NCBI GenBank assembly: GCA_003153955.1
Contig: PMCB01000015.1
Location: 1 to 10,313 of the forward strand
Reading direction: 5' to 3'
DNA length: 10,313 bases
DNA from: Dehalococcoidia bacterium
GTDB taxonomy: Bacteria; Chloroflexota; Dehalococcoidia; Dehalococcoidales; Fen-1064
The notes beneath the pieces were generated by a model that saw only the letters and a program-made list of their open reading frames with translations, searched no databases and was not told the DNA's origin. A program made the position numbers and the translations under genes. Shown here piece after piece: positions 1 through 5,705 of the stretch (its first letter is position 1; each line of letters opens with the position of its first letter).

Positions 1-142
1 TACCATAAATAGAGAGTTATATTATACTATTAGTGTTGACAATATGCTAGGCTCGTCAGAATCCAGCTCCTGTAGCGCCCAGTAAAGGGCAAATAAGGAA
101 TTCTCGGGTTATCCAGAAAAATTGAACCCTAAAAATAGTGAT

Positions 143-326
143 CTCCCGCTTTCGCAAAAGGCCGAAGGTCCCGGAGGTACGAACGGGAGGGATTAAGGGG
201 GATTTTCCTGGTAACTATCATCAGCGTAATTCAACTTCAGGCCCGGGAAGTTCTAAACACAGCGGCCTCAAACGCCGTTTCGCCTCTCGTCGTATTCAAG
301 ACGCAGAGTGCTTCCGCATACCTGAA
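143..326 (+). ncRNA. Candidate structured RNA, no known family
   Basis: Several stems can be paired by eye. The 5' part has CTCCCG (143-148) with CGGGAG (184-189), nested on 149-154 with 163-168. The 3' part has TTCAGG (236-241) with CCTGAA (321-326) and GGAAG (246-250) with CTTCC (311-315). These enclose two hairpins: 261-266/274-279 (7-nt loop) and 284-291/300-308 (8-nt loop, C304 bulged). Together the 3' stems make a compact three-way junction, followed 16 nt later by a T-tract hairpin. I do not recognise the family. Arbitrary sequence can also fold this well, so this is only a candidate. A riboswitch-like leader is unlikely because no gene follows for 350 nt. Confidence 0.25.
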
Positions 327-341
327 AACCCAAAAATATTC

Positions 342-371
342 GTTTCCTTTGCTATAGGAAATATATTTTTT
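342..371 (+). terminator. Weak intrinsic terminator-like hairpin
   Basis: TTTCCT (343-348) pairs with AGGAAA (356-361) around a 7-nt loop, with one extra G-T pair outside. Six T residues follow at 366-371. The stem is short and AT-rich, so efficiency would be modest. It would suit the 3' end of a transcript from the candidate RNA region just upstream. Confidence 0.35.
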
Positions 372-404
372 ACAAAACGAATCTCACATTAACAAAAGAG
401 TCCT

Positions 405-440
405 ACATTCTGATACGCCTCTGGCGTACGAAGAATCTCC
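405..440. repeat. Degenerate palindromic intergenic repeat
   Basis: An ATTCTGA-type left end (407-413) is followed by a perfect hairpin, TACGCC (414-419), loop TCT, GGCGTA (423-428), and then by GAAGAATCTCC (430-440). The layout ATTCTGA...hairpin...GAAGAATCTC resembles a dispersed intergenic repeat that I recall from Dehalococcoidia and other bacterial genomes. Only one copy is visible in this window, so its status as a repeat rests on recall. Confidence 0.35.
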
Positions 441-567
441 ATCTCTACTGGGTAGGCAGGGAAGACATCGTAAATAATTCGCTCTTCGTCTGGTTTTGGT
501 ATTTTGGATTTTGAATTTGCCGAAGGCTGAAGGCAATGGCCGGAAGTACTTCGCTTCGGCGAACGTA

Positions 568-583
568 TCCTTCAATTGAAGGA
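568..583. repeat. 16-bp perfect palindrome
   Basis: TCCTTCAATTGAAGGA is a perfect palindrome. Its inner 14 bases differ at one position from CCTTCTATTGAAGG at 3581-3594, inside the right-hand repeat of the GIY-YIG module. The two sites may be relatives of one repeat family. A smaller palindrome, GAAGTACTTC, lies at 543-552. Confidence 0.45.
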
Positions 584-590
584 CCCGGAT

Positions 591-620
591 TTCGGATTTT
601 AAAGTTAAGTAAAGTATATT
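591..620 (+). promoter_or_regulatory. Possible promoter for ispD-ispF-cysS
   Basis: TATATT at 615-620 is a good -10 candidate, one mismatch from TATAAT. The best -35 at an 18-nt spacing is TTCGGA (591-596), which is poor. The position is right for the ispD operon, with about 45 nt of leader. This is the only promoter-like signal I see there. Confidence 0.25.
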
Positions 621-673
621 TCCAAGCCTGACTAAATATGGTAAACTCAAGGCAGTTGGGAAGGAGCCGTGAG

Positions 674-1366
674 ATGATAGAAACTGATCAGCCCGAAGTC
701 GGGGTAATTATTGTCGCAGCGGGGAAAAGCCAGCGGATGTCCGGCACGGATAAAATCTTTGCGCCCCTGGCCGGTCAGCCCGTGCTGCTGCGAGTTTTAC
801 AACCGTTCATTGACTGTCCGGGCGTCGACCGTATTGTCGTGGTGTTGAACAACCGGAATTACGATGAGGGTAAAGCGCTGATTGTCCAGCAGAACTGGGA
901 AAAAGAGGTGGCGGTTTGCATCGGGGGAAGAAGGCGGCAGGACTCGGTGCTGTCCGGGTTGAAACTGCTGGGTGATTGCGACCTGGTGGTGATTCAGGAC
1001 GGCGCCCGACCGATGGTAACTGTCAAATTAATCGAAGACGGACTGGAAGCGGCGAAAGAAACCGGGGCCGCCATCGCCGCGGTGCCTGCGACGGACACGA
1101 TCAAAACAGCAAATGCAGAAATGATTGCACGGGAGACATTGCCGAGGGACAGTCTGTGGCTCTGTCAGACGCCGCAGGTCTTTCTCTATAATGTATTGAT
1201 CAAGGCCTACCGTGAAGCCACCGCCGAAGTGACCGACGACGCTCAAATTGTCGAACTGGCCGGCGGGAAGGTTAAGCTCTACATGGGAAGCTATGATAAT
1301 ATAAAAATAACCACCCCGGCGGATTTGGCCATCGCGGAAACGCTCTTGAAGAGGCGGAAGGGATAA
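674..1366 (+). CDS. ispD: 2-C-methyl-D-erythritol 4-phosphate cytidylyltransferase (IspD)
   Basis: IspD transfers CMP from CTP to methylerythritol phosphate, giving CDP-methylerythritol in the cytosolic MEP isoprenoid pathway. The start is placed at ATG 674 because AAGGAG (661-666) lies 7 nt upstream; an in-frame ATG at 638 has no such site and would add 12 atypical residues. The 230-residue product has the family's usual length. The N-terminal nucleotide-binding loop is clear (AAG 15-17, R21, K27), matching the catalytic Arg and Lys of the family. Further motifs are DGARP at 109-113, QTPQ at 165-168, TDDA at 187-190 and NIKIT at 209-213, whose Lys contacts substrate in known structures. The gene ends 1 nt before ispF, so the two pathway enzymes are almost certainly co-transcribed. 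Nothing suggests truncation or an IspDF fusion. Confidence 0.97.
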   Translation: MIETDQPEVGVIIVAAGKSQRMSGTDKIFAPLAGQPVLLRVLQPFIDCPGVDRIVVVLNNRNYDEGKALIVQQNWEKEVAVCIGGRRRQDSVLSGLKLLGDCDLVVIQDGARPMVTVKLIEDGLEAAKETGAAIAAVPATDTIKTANAEMIARETLPRDSLWLCQTPQVFLYNVLIKAYREATAEVTDDAQIVELAGGKVKLYMGSYDNIKITTPADLAIAETLLKRRKG

Positions 1367-1367
1367 C

Positions 1368-1844
1368 ATGCAATTCGGCATTGGATTCGATATTCATCCT
1401 TTAGTGCCGGGACGGAAATTGGTGCTGGGCGGCGTGGAAATCCCGTTCGACCGCGGCCTGGACGGCTGGAGCGACGCCGATGTTTTGACCCATGCCGTCA
1501 TCGATGCTTTGCTGGGCGCAGCCGCGATGGGCGATATCGGGATGCATTTTCCGCCGGGCAAGCCGGAATATAAAAACGTCAGCAGCTTAAAACTATTAGC
1601 GGAAATTAAAGTTAAGCTGGAGGCCGCCGGCTGGCAAATAAACAACGTCGACGTCACGGTTATCGCCGAAAAGCCGCATCTCCGGGAATATATTGACCTG
1701 ATGCGCGAACGGCTGCGGCAGACACTTGGTATCCCCATCGGGCAGGTGAGCGTCAAAGCCAGCACGGCCAACGGGGTCGGCGACGTGGGTAATGAAGAAG
1801 CCATTGCGGCTTTGGCGATTGCCTCGCTTCAGAAAACAAAGTAA
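1368..1844 (+). CDS. ispF: 2-C-methyl-D-erythritol 2,4-cyclodiphosphate synthase (IspF)
   Basis: IspF cyclises CDP-methylerythritol 2-phosphate to methylerythritol cyclodiphosphate with release of CMP, two steps after IspD. The 158-residue length is normal. Metal ligands D8 and H10 (GFDIHPL) and H42 (SDADVLTH) are in place, as is GDIG at 55-58 followed by HFPP. VKASTANG at 129-136 corresponds to the CMP-binding segment. The oddity is the C-terminal signature: the usual G-F-x-G-R-x-E-G-I-A reads G-D-V-G-N-E-E-A-I-A here (138-147), so Phe139 and Arg142 of the E. coli enzyme become Asp and Asn. GGAAGGG (1356-1362) serves as ribosome binding site inside the end of ispD, and only 1 nt separates the genes. 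Identity is secure. Confidence 0.97.
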   Translation: MQFGIGFDIHPLVPGRKLVLGGVEIPFDRGLDGWSDADVLTHAVIDALLGAAAMGDIGMHFPPGKPEYKNVSSLKLLAEIKVKLEAAGWQINNVDVTVIAEKPHLREYIDLMRERLRQTLGIPIGQVSVKASTANGVGDVGNEEAIAALAIASLQKTK

Positions 1845-1856
1845 AGGATGCTTCCC

Positions 1857-3227
1857 ATGAAAATTTACAGCACTTTATCCCGCCAAAAAGAAGAATTTCA
1901 GCCTCAGGGCGAAGTTGTTACAATATATTCCTGCGGTGTGACGCCATACGCGGAATCACATCTCGGGCACGCGATGAACGCCGTCATTTTCGATACCGTG
2001 CGGCGTTATTTGCTGTTCAGGGGTTACAAAGTGAAATTTGTGCAGAACATCACCGATGTCGAGGACAAAATTATCGACCGGGCGAATAAACTGGGAATCC
2101 CGCCGCGTGAACTGGCCGAAAAATTTGCCAACCGTTATTTTGAGGACATGGCAACCCTGAACGTGATGAAACCGGACATCATCCCTTATGCCACCGAAGA
2201 AATCCCGAAAATGCTGGAAGTGATTCAGGGATTAGTCGACAAAGGACATGCTTATGCGGTGAACGGGAGCGTTTATTTCCGGGTACGCAGTATGCCGGAT
2301 TACGGCAAACTTTCTCACCGCACGCTGGATTCGATGCAGGCCGGTGCGCGTATCGAACCCGGTGAAGAAAAAGAGGACCCGATGGATTTTGCTTTGTGGA
2401 AGGCTGCCAAACCAGGCGAGCCGTTCTGGGAAAGCCCTTGGGGCAAAGGCCGGCCCGGCTGGCATATCGAGTGCAGCGCGATGTCCCTCAAATACCTGGG
2501 CGAAACCATCGATATCCATTGCGGCGGTCAGGACCTGATTTTCCCGCACCATGAAAACGAAATCGCGCAGTCTGAATGCTTCACCGGCAAAAAGCCGTTT
2601 GCCCGGATCTGGATGCATAACGGGCTTTTCCAGCTTGGCGACGAAAAAATGAGCAAATCCATCGGTAACATTGTCGGCATCAAGCAGATTCTGGAAAAAC
2701 ACAGCGCCGACGGATTCCGGATGTTTGTGCTTGGCTCGCATTACCGCAATCCGCTGACTTTCTCCGACGAGGCGATTGACGCGGCGGAAAAAGGCCTGGA
2801 AAGGCTGATTCAAGCCGCCAACAGCGAACCGGCACCGGTTAAAGCCAACGCAGAAAAACTGGATGCCCGTTCTGTCCGGCAGAAATTTACCGAGGTAATG
2901 GACGACGATTTCAATACGCCGCAGGCATTGGCCGTTCTTTTTGATATCGCGCGGGACGTTAACCGCGGCATTGAACAGGGAGCAGACGTCAGCGAACTTC
3001 GCCATGCGCTCAAAGAACTGTCCGGGGTGCTAGGTTTGACACTAAAGAAGCCAGAAACGGCTTTCACCGACGCAGCACCGTTCATCGAATTATTGATTAA
3101 GACCCGTAAGCAGTTGCGCGATGCCAAACAGTTTAAGCTCGCGGATGAAATCAGGGATAAACTGCTGGAAACAGGTGTGATCATGGAAGATACCGCCCAG
3201 GGCACCACCTGGAAAAGAAAGAAATAG
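1857..3227 (+). CDS. cysS: Cysteinyl-tRNA synthetase
   Basis: A class I aminoacyl-tRNA synthetase that activates cysteine with ATP and charges tRNA-Cys in the cytosol. The start is set at ATG 1857, giving MKIYSTL, the usual family beginning, with AAAGGA (1843-1848) 8 nt upstream. The in-frame ATG at 1848 would overlap that site. The product has 456 residues, close to the E. coli enzyme. Visible motifs are the HIGH-type HLGH (35-38) and the KMSKS loop (264-268). The zinc ligands fall in their expected places: C26, C206 (WHIEC), H231 and E235 (HHENE). The CGVTPY wording near the active site resembles the related MshC ligases, but the full length with a C-terminal DALR-like helical region supports CysS. 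The gene sits 12 nt after ispF, probably in the same operon. Confidence 0.97.
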   Translation: MKIYSTLSRQKEEFQPQGEVVTIYSCGVTPYAESHLGHAMNAVIFDTVRRYLLFRGYKVKFVQNITDVEDKIIDRANKLGIPPRELAEKFANRYFEDMATLNVMKPDIIPYATEEIPKMLEVIQGLVDKGHAYAVNGSVYFRVRSMPDYGKLSHRTLDSMQAGARIEPGEEKEDPMDFALWKAAKPGEPFWESPWGKGRPGWHIECSAMSLKYLGETIDIHCGGQDLIFPHHENEIAQSECFTGKKPFARIWMHNGLFQLGDEKMSKSIGNIVGIKQILEKHSADGFRMFVLGSHYRNPLTFSDEAIDAAEKGLERLIQAANSEPAPVKANAEKLDARSVRQKFTEVMDDDFNTPQALAVLFDIARDVNRGIEQGADVSELRHALKELSGVLGLTLKKPETAFTDAAPFIELLIKTRKQLRDAKQFKLADEIRDKLLETGVIMEDTAQGTTWKRKK

Positions 3228-3232
3228 GAATT

Positions 3233-3269
3233 ATTGTCGTTGCGAGGAGTCAAAGCGACGAAGCAATCT
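3233..3269 (+). repeat. Left inverted repeat of GIY-YIG module
   Basis: This 37-nt copy begins ATTGTCGTTGCGAG and ends GCAATCT. It is itself imperfectly palindromic (TTGC at 3240-3243 against GCAA at 3263-3266). It starts 5 nt after the cysS stop and ends 7 nt before the nuclease start codon. The reverse complement of 3569-3609 matches its first 14 bases at 13 positions and its last 7 bases exactly; the centres differ in length and sequence. Confidence 0.75.
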
Positions 3270-3276
3270 AAAATGC

Positions 3277-3570
3277 ATGTTTATAGAAAAGCAATACTAT
3301 GTCTATATGATGACTGATGCCAAACACTCCACCCTTAATACCGGTGTTTCGAGTAATTTAAAGGTGAGGGTGTGGCAGCATAAGGGAAAATTCGTAGAAA
3401 GTTTTACGAAAAGGTACCACGTTGAAATGCGCGTTTATTATGAAGTCTCAAATGGCGTAGAAGGTGCAATAGCACGGGAAAAACAAATCAAAGCAGGTTC
3501 AAGGCAAGACAAAATCGATCTGATTAATAAAATGAATCCCGAATGGCGTGACCTATACGAAGAACTTTAG
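3277..3570 (+). CDS. Small GIY-YIG family nuclease
   Basis: A single-domain GIY-YIG protein of 97 residues, similar to the short family that includes UPF0213/YhbQ-type proteins. The fold is shared with homing endonucleases, UvrC and Slx4-associated nucleases; the cellular role of these short members is mostly unknown. The GIY strand is YYVY (7-10). The YIG strand reads N21-T-G-V, so the family's second conserved tyrosine is asparagine here; a single base change (TAT to AAT) would explain it. R31, H35 and the metal-binding glutamate E68 (in AREKQIK) are retained, and the C-terminal NPEWRDLYEEL is typical. Catalysis may therefore be weakened. No ribosome binding site is visible before ATG 3277; the upstream bases belong to a repeat. 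The TAG stop (3568-3570) lies in the right repeat. Confidence 0.9.
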   Translation: MFIEKQYYVYMMTDAKHSTLNTGVSSNLKVRVWQHKGKFVESFTKRYHVEMRVYYEVSNGVEGAIAREKQIKAGSRQDKIDLINKMNPEWRDLYEEL

Positions 3571-3609
3571 ATTGCCACGACCTTCTATTGAAGGTCTCGC
3601 AAAGACAAT
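3569..3609 (-). repeat. Right inverted repeat of GIY-YIG module
   Basis: Read on the minus strand, this 41-nt copy begins ATTGTCTTTGCGAG and ends GCAATCT, mirroring the left repeat. Its centre is a perfect hairpin on the + strand: GACCTTC (3579-3585), loop TATT, GAAGGTC (3590-3596). The first two bases are the last two of the nuclease stop codon. The core CCTTCTATTGAAGG nearly equals the palindrome at 569-582. Confidence 0.75.
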
Positions 3610-3684
3610 ATTATTATTTTGGAAGGTATTATTGGTAATCCCAACAACGCACAATTGCGGCGTAAATTATAAAGTAGTGACAGA

Positions 3685-4956
3685 ATGACGGATAATCAAC
3701 TCTCTACAGCAACCGCCCGTTTTGCCGGCTGGGTTACCCGCAGCGAAGGTAAAAAATTCCTGCAGCTGCGTTCGGATGTGCCTGAACCGGCTATACCGCT
3801 GGGAAAAGGGGGCCGGGACGATTGGGCCTCCCTTTATATTCACATTCCGTTTTGCCGCACGCTCTGCCCTTTCTGCTGCTTTAACCGCTACCTGTTTGAT
3901 GAAACGCAAGCCCGCCGCTATTTTGCGAATCTTAAAAAAGAGGTCGGGTTTTATGTCGACCGCGGTTTCCGGTTCTCCGACTTTTACTTCGGCGGCGGAA
4001 CGCCGACGGTACTGATGGATGAATTGCTGGATTTTATCGATTTCCTGAAGAAGAACTTTAAGGTCAGGCAAATTTCCATGGAAACTACGCAGCGCGAAAT
4101 TAATCCGGAAGTGATCGCCGCGTTGAAAAAAGCGGGTGTTAACCGGCTGTCCATCGGGGTCCAGAGTTTCGATAACGACCTGCTCAAAGCGATGGGCCGG
4201 CTGGTGGGCACCGGCGAAGACGCAATCGAAAAGTTGAAAATGGCGCAGGGACAGTTCGATACGGTCAACGCCGATTTTATCTTTAATTTCCCGACGCAAA
4301 CAATCGACCAATTTAAAAAAGATGTGGCCACTTTTAAAGAACGGGGCATCGACCAGGCGACTTTTTATCCGTTAATGCCTTCACCGCATAAGAAGAGCCG
4401 ACTGGAAAGGCGATTCCACAAAGTAGACACCTCCCGTGAAAAAGAGTTCTACGATGTAATTTTAAAAGAGCTTTATCAGGGCGGGTATAAAGCCTCTACC
4501 GCATGGTGTTTTTCCCGCGGCAACCGGCTGATCGATGAATACATTATCGATTATGACGACTATATTGGTGTCGGGGCCGGTTCGGTGGGATTTTTAAACG
4601 GGGATTTTTTCGTGAATACTTTTTCGCTGGGAAAATACGACGAAATGATTGCAGGCGGGAAATTACCCATTGTCAGCTGGCGGCGGCTCTCGGAGCGGGA
4701 ACATTTAAGGTATTACATGCTGACCAAACTTTTCGGCATGTCATTAGACCCGGAGAAATTCAGGCAGCGGTTTAACGGGGATGTAAATCGCAAGCTGTTC
4801 TGGGAATTGTCATTTTTCAAAATGTTGGGTCTGGTAAAACAGAATAAAAATATCACAGTAACGCCGAAAGGCATGTATACGCTGTGCGTGATGCAGAAAG
4901 AATTTTTCGCTGCCCTGAATACGCTGCGCGAGAGCTATATCGACGGTCAGATTTAA
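3685..4956 (+). CDS. HemN/HemW-family radical SAM protein
   Basis: A radical SAM enzyme of the coproporphyrinogen-oxidase-like (HemN/HemW/HutW) group, 423 residues. The iron-sulfur cluster cysteines are C57, C61 and C64 in HIPFCRTLCPFC. C65 follows directly, giving CxxxCxxCC; HemN has CxxxCxxCxC and HemW a plain CxxxCxxC. FGGGTPT (102-108) is the SAM-binding glycine motif. LSIGVQSFD (155-163) and GVGAGS (295-300) are typical of the group. A winged-helix HemN_C-like domain covers about 330-423. Possible roles include a heme chaperone, an anaerobic heme- or porphyrin-modifying enzyme, or an uncharacterised relative; the sequence does not decide. No heme genes are in the window. Start ATG 3685 has only a weak upstream site, and 75 nt separate it from the repeat module. 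Confidence 0.9.
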   Translation: MTDNQLSTATARFAGWVTRSEGKKFLQLRSDVPEPAIPLGKGGRDDWASLYIHIPFCRTLCPFCCFNRYLFDETQARRYFANLKKEVGFYVDRGFRFSDFYFGGGTPTVLMDELLDFIDFLKKNFKVRQISMETTQREINPEVIAALKKAGVNRLSIGVQSFDNDLLKAMGRLVGTGEDAIEKLKMAQGQFDTVNADFIFNFPTQTIDQFKKDVATFKERGIDQATFYPLMPSPHKKSRLERRFHKVDTSREKEFYDVILKELYQGGYKASTAWCFSRGNRLIDEYIIDYDDYIGVGAGSVGFLNGDFFVNTFSLGKYDEMIAGGKLPIVSWRRLSEREHLRYYMLTKLFGMSLDPEKFRQRFNGDVNRKLFWELSFFKMLGLVKQNKNITVTPKGMYTLCVMQKEFFAALNTLRESYIDGQI

Positions 4957-4974
4957 GAAATGTGATTTTGGTAC

Positions 4975-5003
4975 TTGAAATACATTTTTAAATCAGGTAG
5001 TAT
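4975..5003 (+). promoter_or_regulatory. Sigma-70-like promoter of the stress protein gene
   Basis: TTGAAA (4975-4980), a 17-nt spacer and TAGTAT (4998-5003) lie in the 74-nt gap before the universal stress protein gene. Each hexamer has one mismatch to consensus. The start codon follows about 20 nt after the expected start of transcription. A strong ribosome binding site, GGGAGGTGA (5018-5026), follows. Confidence 0.6.
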
Positions 5004-5030
5004 GTGAAATAATTAACGGGAGGTGAATTT

Positions 5031-5606
5031 ATGGAATACAACAAAATTCTTGTGCCGCTGGATGGTTCAAACCTAGCGGAAAGTGTTTTACCGCACGTAG
5101 AAAAGATTGCCCTGGGTTGCACGTTGCCCAGCGTTGTTCTGGTTACCGTCACCGAACCGGTGCACATCAAGACCCCCAGAGCACTGCGCATCGAACAGTT
5201 ACCGGGTATTCATCAGGGCCCTGTGCTGTTTTACGGTGGGGTTACCGGCGCCGGAAAAGAAATTGTTCCCGATTCGATAATGGATTTACCGGTGACCATC
5301 GGCAAGATGGCCAAGACCGGTTATGATTACCTCTCAAAAATCGCTGCCAAACTGCAGAAAAAGGGGATACAAGTTACTATCGCGGTTTTAATCGGGGATG
5401 TAGACGAAGAAATTACCCGTTTTGCCAAAAATGAAAATGCCGATTTGATCGTGATGGCCAGCAGCGGTAAAAAAGCCTTGAAACGATGGGATGTAGGCAA
5501 TGCCGCCGAGAAAGTCTCCCATGCCACCGATATCCCGATTTTCCTGGTGAAACCGCCTGCAGGTTTTAAAGAGACCAAGCCGGTCAGAAAAGGCAGAGCA
5601 AATTAA
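5031..5606 (+). CDS. Universal stress protein (UspA family)
   Basis: A cytosolic UspA-fold protein of 191 residues, a single Usp domain longer than the usual 140-150. The domain opens with KILVPLDGS (5-13), where D11 is the usual nucleotide-contacting Asp. It closes with the phosphate-loop region S145-G146-x9-G156-N157 and IPIFLVKPP. Compared with the ATP-binding consensus G-x2-G-x9-G-[ST], the first Gly is A143 and the last position is N157, so ATP binding is uncertain. About 45 extra residues after the second strand (about 47-95) make the added length. The tail is basic (KPVRKGRAN). Its own promoter and a strong ribosome binding site upstream, with a strong terminator downstream, suggest a monocistronic gene. 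The signal it answers to cannot be read from the sequence. Confidence 0.93.
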   Translation: MEYNKILVPLDGSNLAESVLPHVEKIALGCTLPSVVLVTVTEPVHIKTPRALRIEQLPGIHQGPVLFYGGVTGAGKEIVPDSIMDLPVTIGKMAKTGYDYLSKIAAKLQKKGIQVTIAVLIGDVDEEITRFAKNENADLIVMASSGKKALKRWDVGNAAEKVSHATDIPIFLVKPPAGFKETKPVRKGRAN

Positions 5607-5644
5607 TCCTCTTTCTATATAAGTTATAAGGAAAATTAAATAAT

Positions 5645-5685
5645 AAGGGGCGGGTTAGCCTCAGCTAACCCGCCCCTTTTGTTTT
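5645..5685 (+). terminator. Strong, probably bidirectional intrinsic terminator
   Basis: A perfect 15-bp GC-rich stem (5645-5659 with 5664-5678) closes a CTCA loop and runs into TTTTGTTTT (5677-5685). It lies 38 nt after the stress protein stop and 20 nt beyond the stop of the convergent minus-strand gene. On the minus strand the stem is followed by an AT-rich TTATTATTTAATT stretch, so it may serve both genes. Confidence 0.92.
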
Positions 5686-5705
5686 ACCCGATTGAATAAT
5701 TCAAT

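Larger units (their letters stand above)
1..673. other. Gene-free stretch upstream of ispD
   Basis: No supportable protein gene lies here. The open frames at 138-392 (+) and 384-650 (-) lack ribosome binding sites and resemble no family I know. I checked for tRNA, tmRNA, RNase P RNA and SRP RNA hallmarks and found none. What can be seen is: a TTGACA hexamer at 36-41 without a good -10 box; a foldable stretch at about 143-326; a T-tract hairpin at 342-371; degenerate palindromic repeats at about 411-438 and 568-583; and low-complexity GGATTTTGAATTT / GGATTTCGGATTTT stretches near 505-520 and 587-600. The region looks like a repeat-rich intergenic spacer, perhaps with one small RNA. Confidence 0.7.
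3233..3609. mobile_element. Candidate minimal element: GIY-YIG gene between inverted repeats
   Basis: Two inverted copies of a palindromic repeat (3233-3269 and 3569-3609) bracket a single small nuclease gene, leaving 7 nt on the left and overlapping the stop codon on the right. The arrangement resembles a MITE- or REP-like unit that carries a nuclease instead of a transposase. I see no convincing target-site duplication. The flanks differ: cysS stops at 3227 on the left, and AT-rich spacer follows on the right. Mobility is therefore an inference from architecture alone; a nuclease gene framed by locally amplified repeats is the alternative. Confidence 0.45.

Noticed and set aside
138..392. 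84-codon open frame on the + strand
   Set aside because: It has no ribosome binding site, its composition is unlike a protein of this genome, and it runs through the stems and the T-tract hairpin. No family resemblance.
1..400. tRNA, tmRNA, RNase P RNA or SRP RNA
   Set aside because: None of the conserved blocks of these RNAs was found on either strand.
384..650. 88-codon open frame on the minus strand
   Set aside because: It is a translation of palindromic repeats and low-complexity spacer, with no start signal and no family resemblance.
638..673. Upstream ATG as the start of ispD
   Set aside because: The 12 extra residues are not typical of IspD and AAGGAG lies directly before ATG 674 at good spacing.
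1028..1804. Open frames of 117 and 136 codons on the minus strand
   Set aside because: They are antisense to ispD and ispF, whose motifs fix the real frame.
2232..3005. 257-codon open frame on the minus strand
   Set aside because: It lies entirely opposite the well-supported cysS gene and mirrors its codon bias; no recognisable domain.
3571..3609. Hairpin at 3579-3596 as the terminator of the nuclease gene
   Set aside because: It is not directly followed by a T-tract, and its sequence is explained by the inverted repeat shared with 3233-3269.
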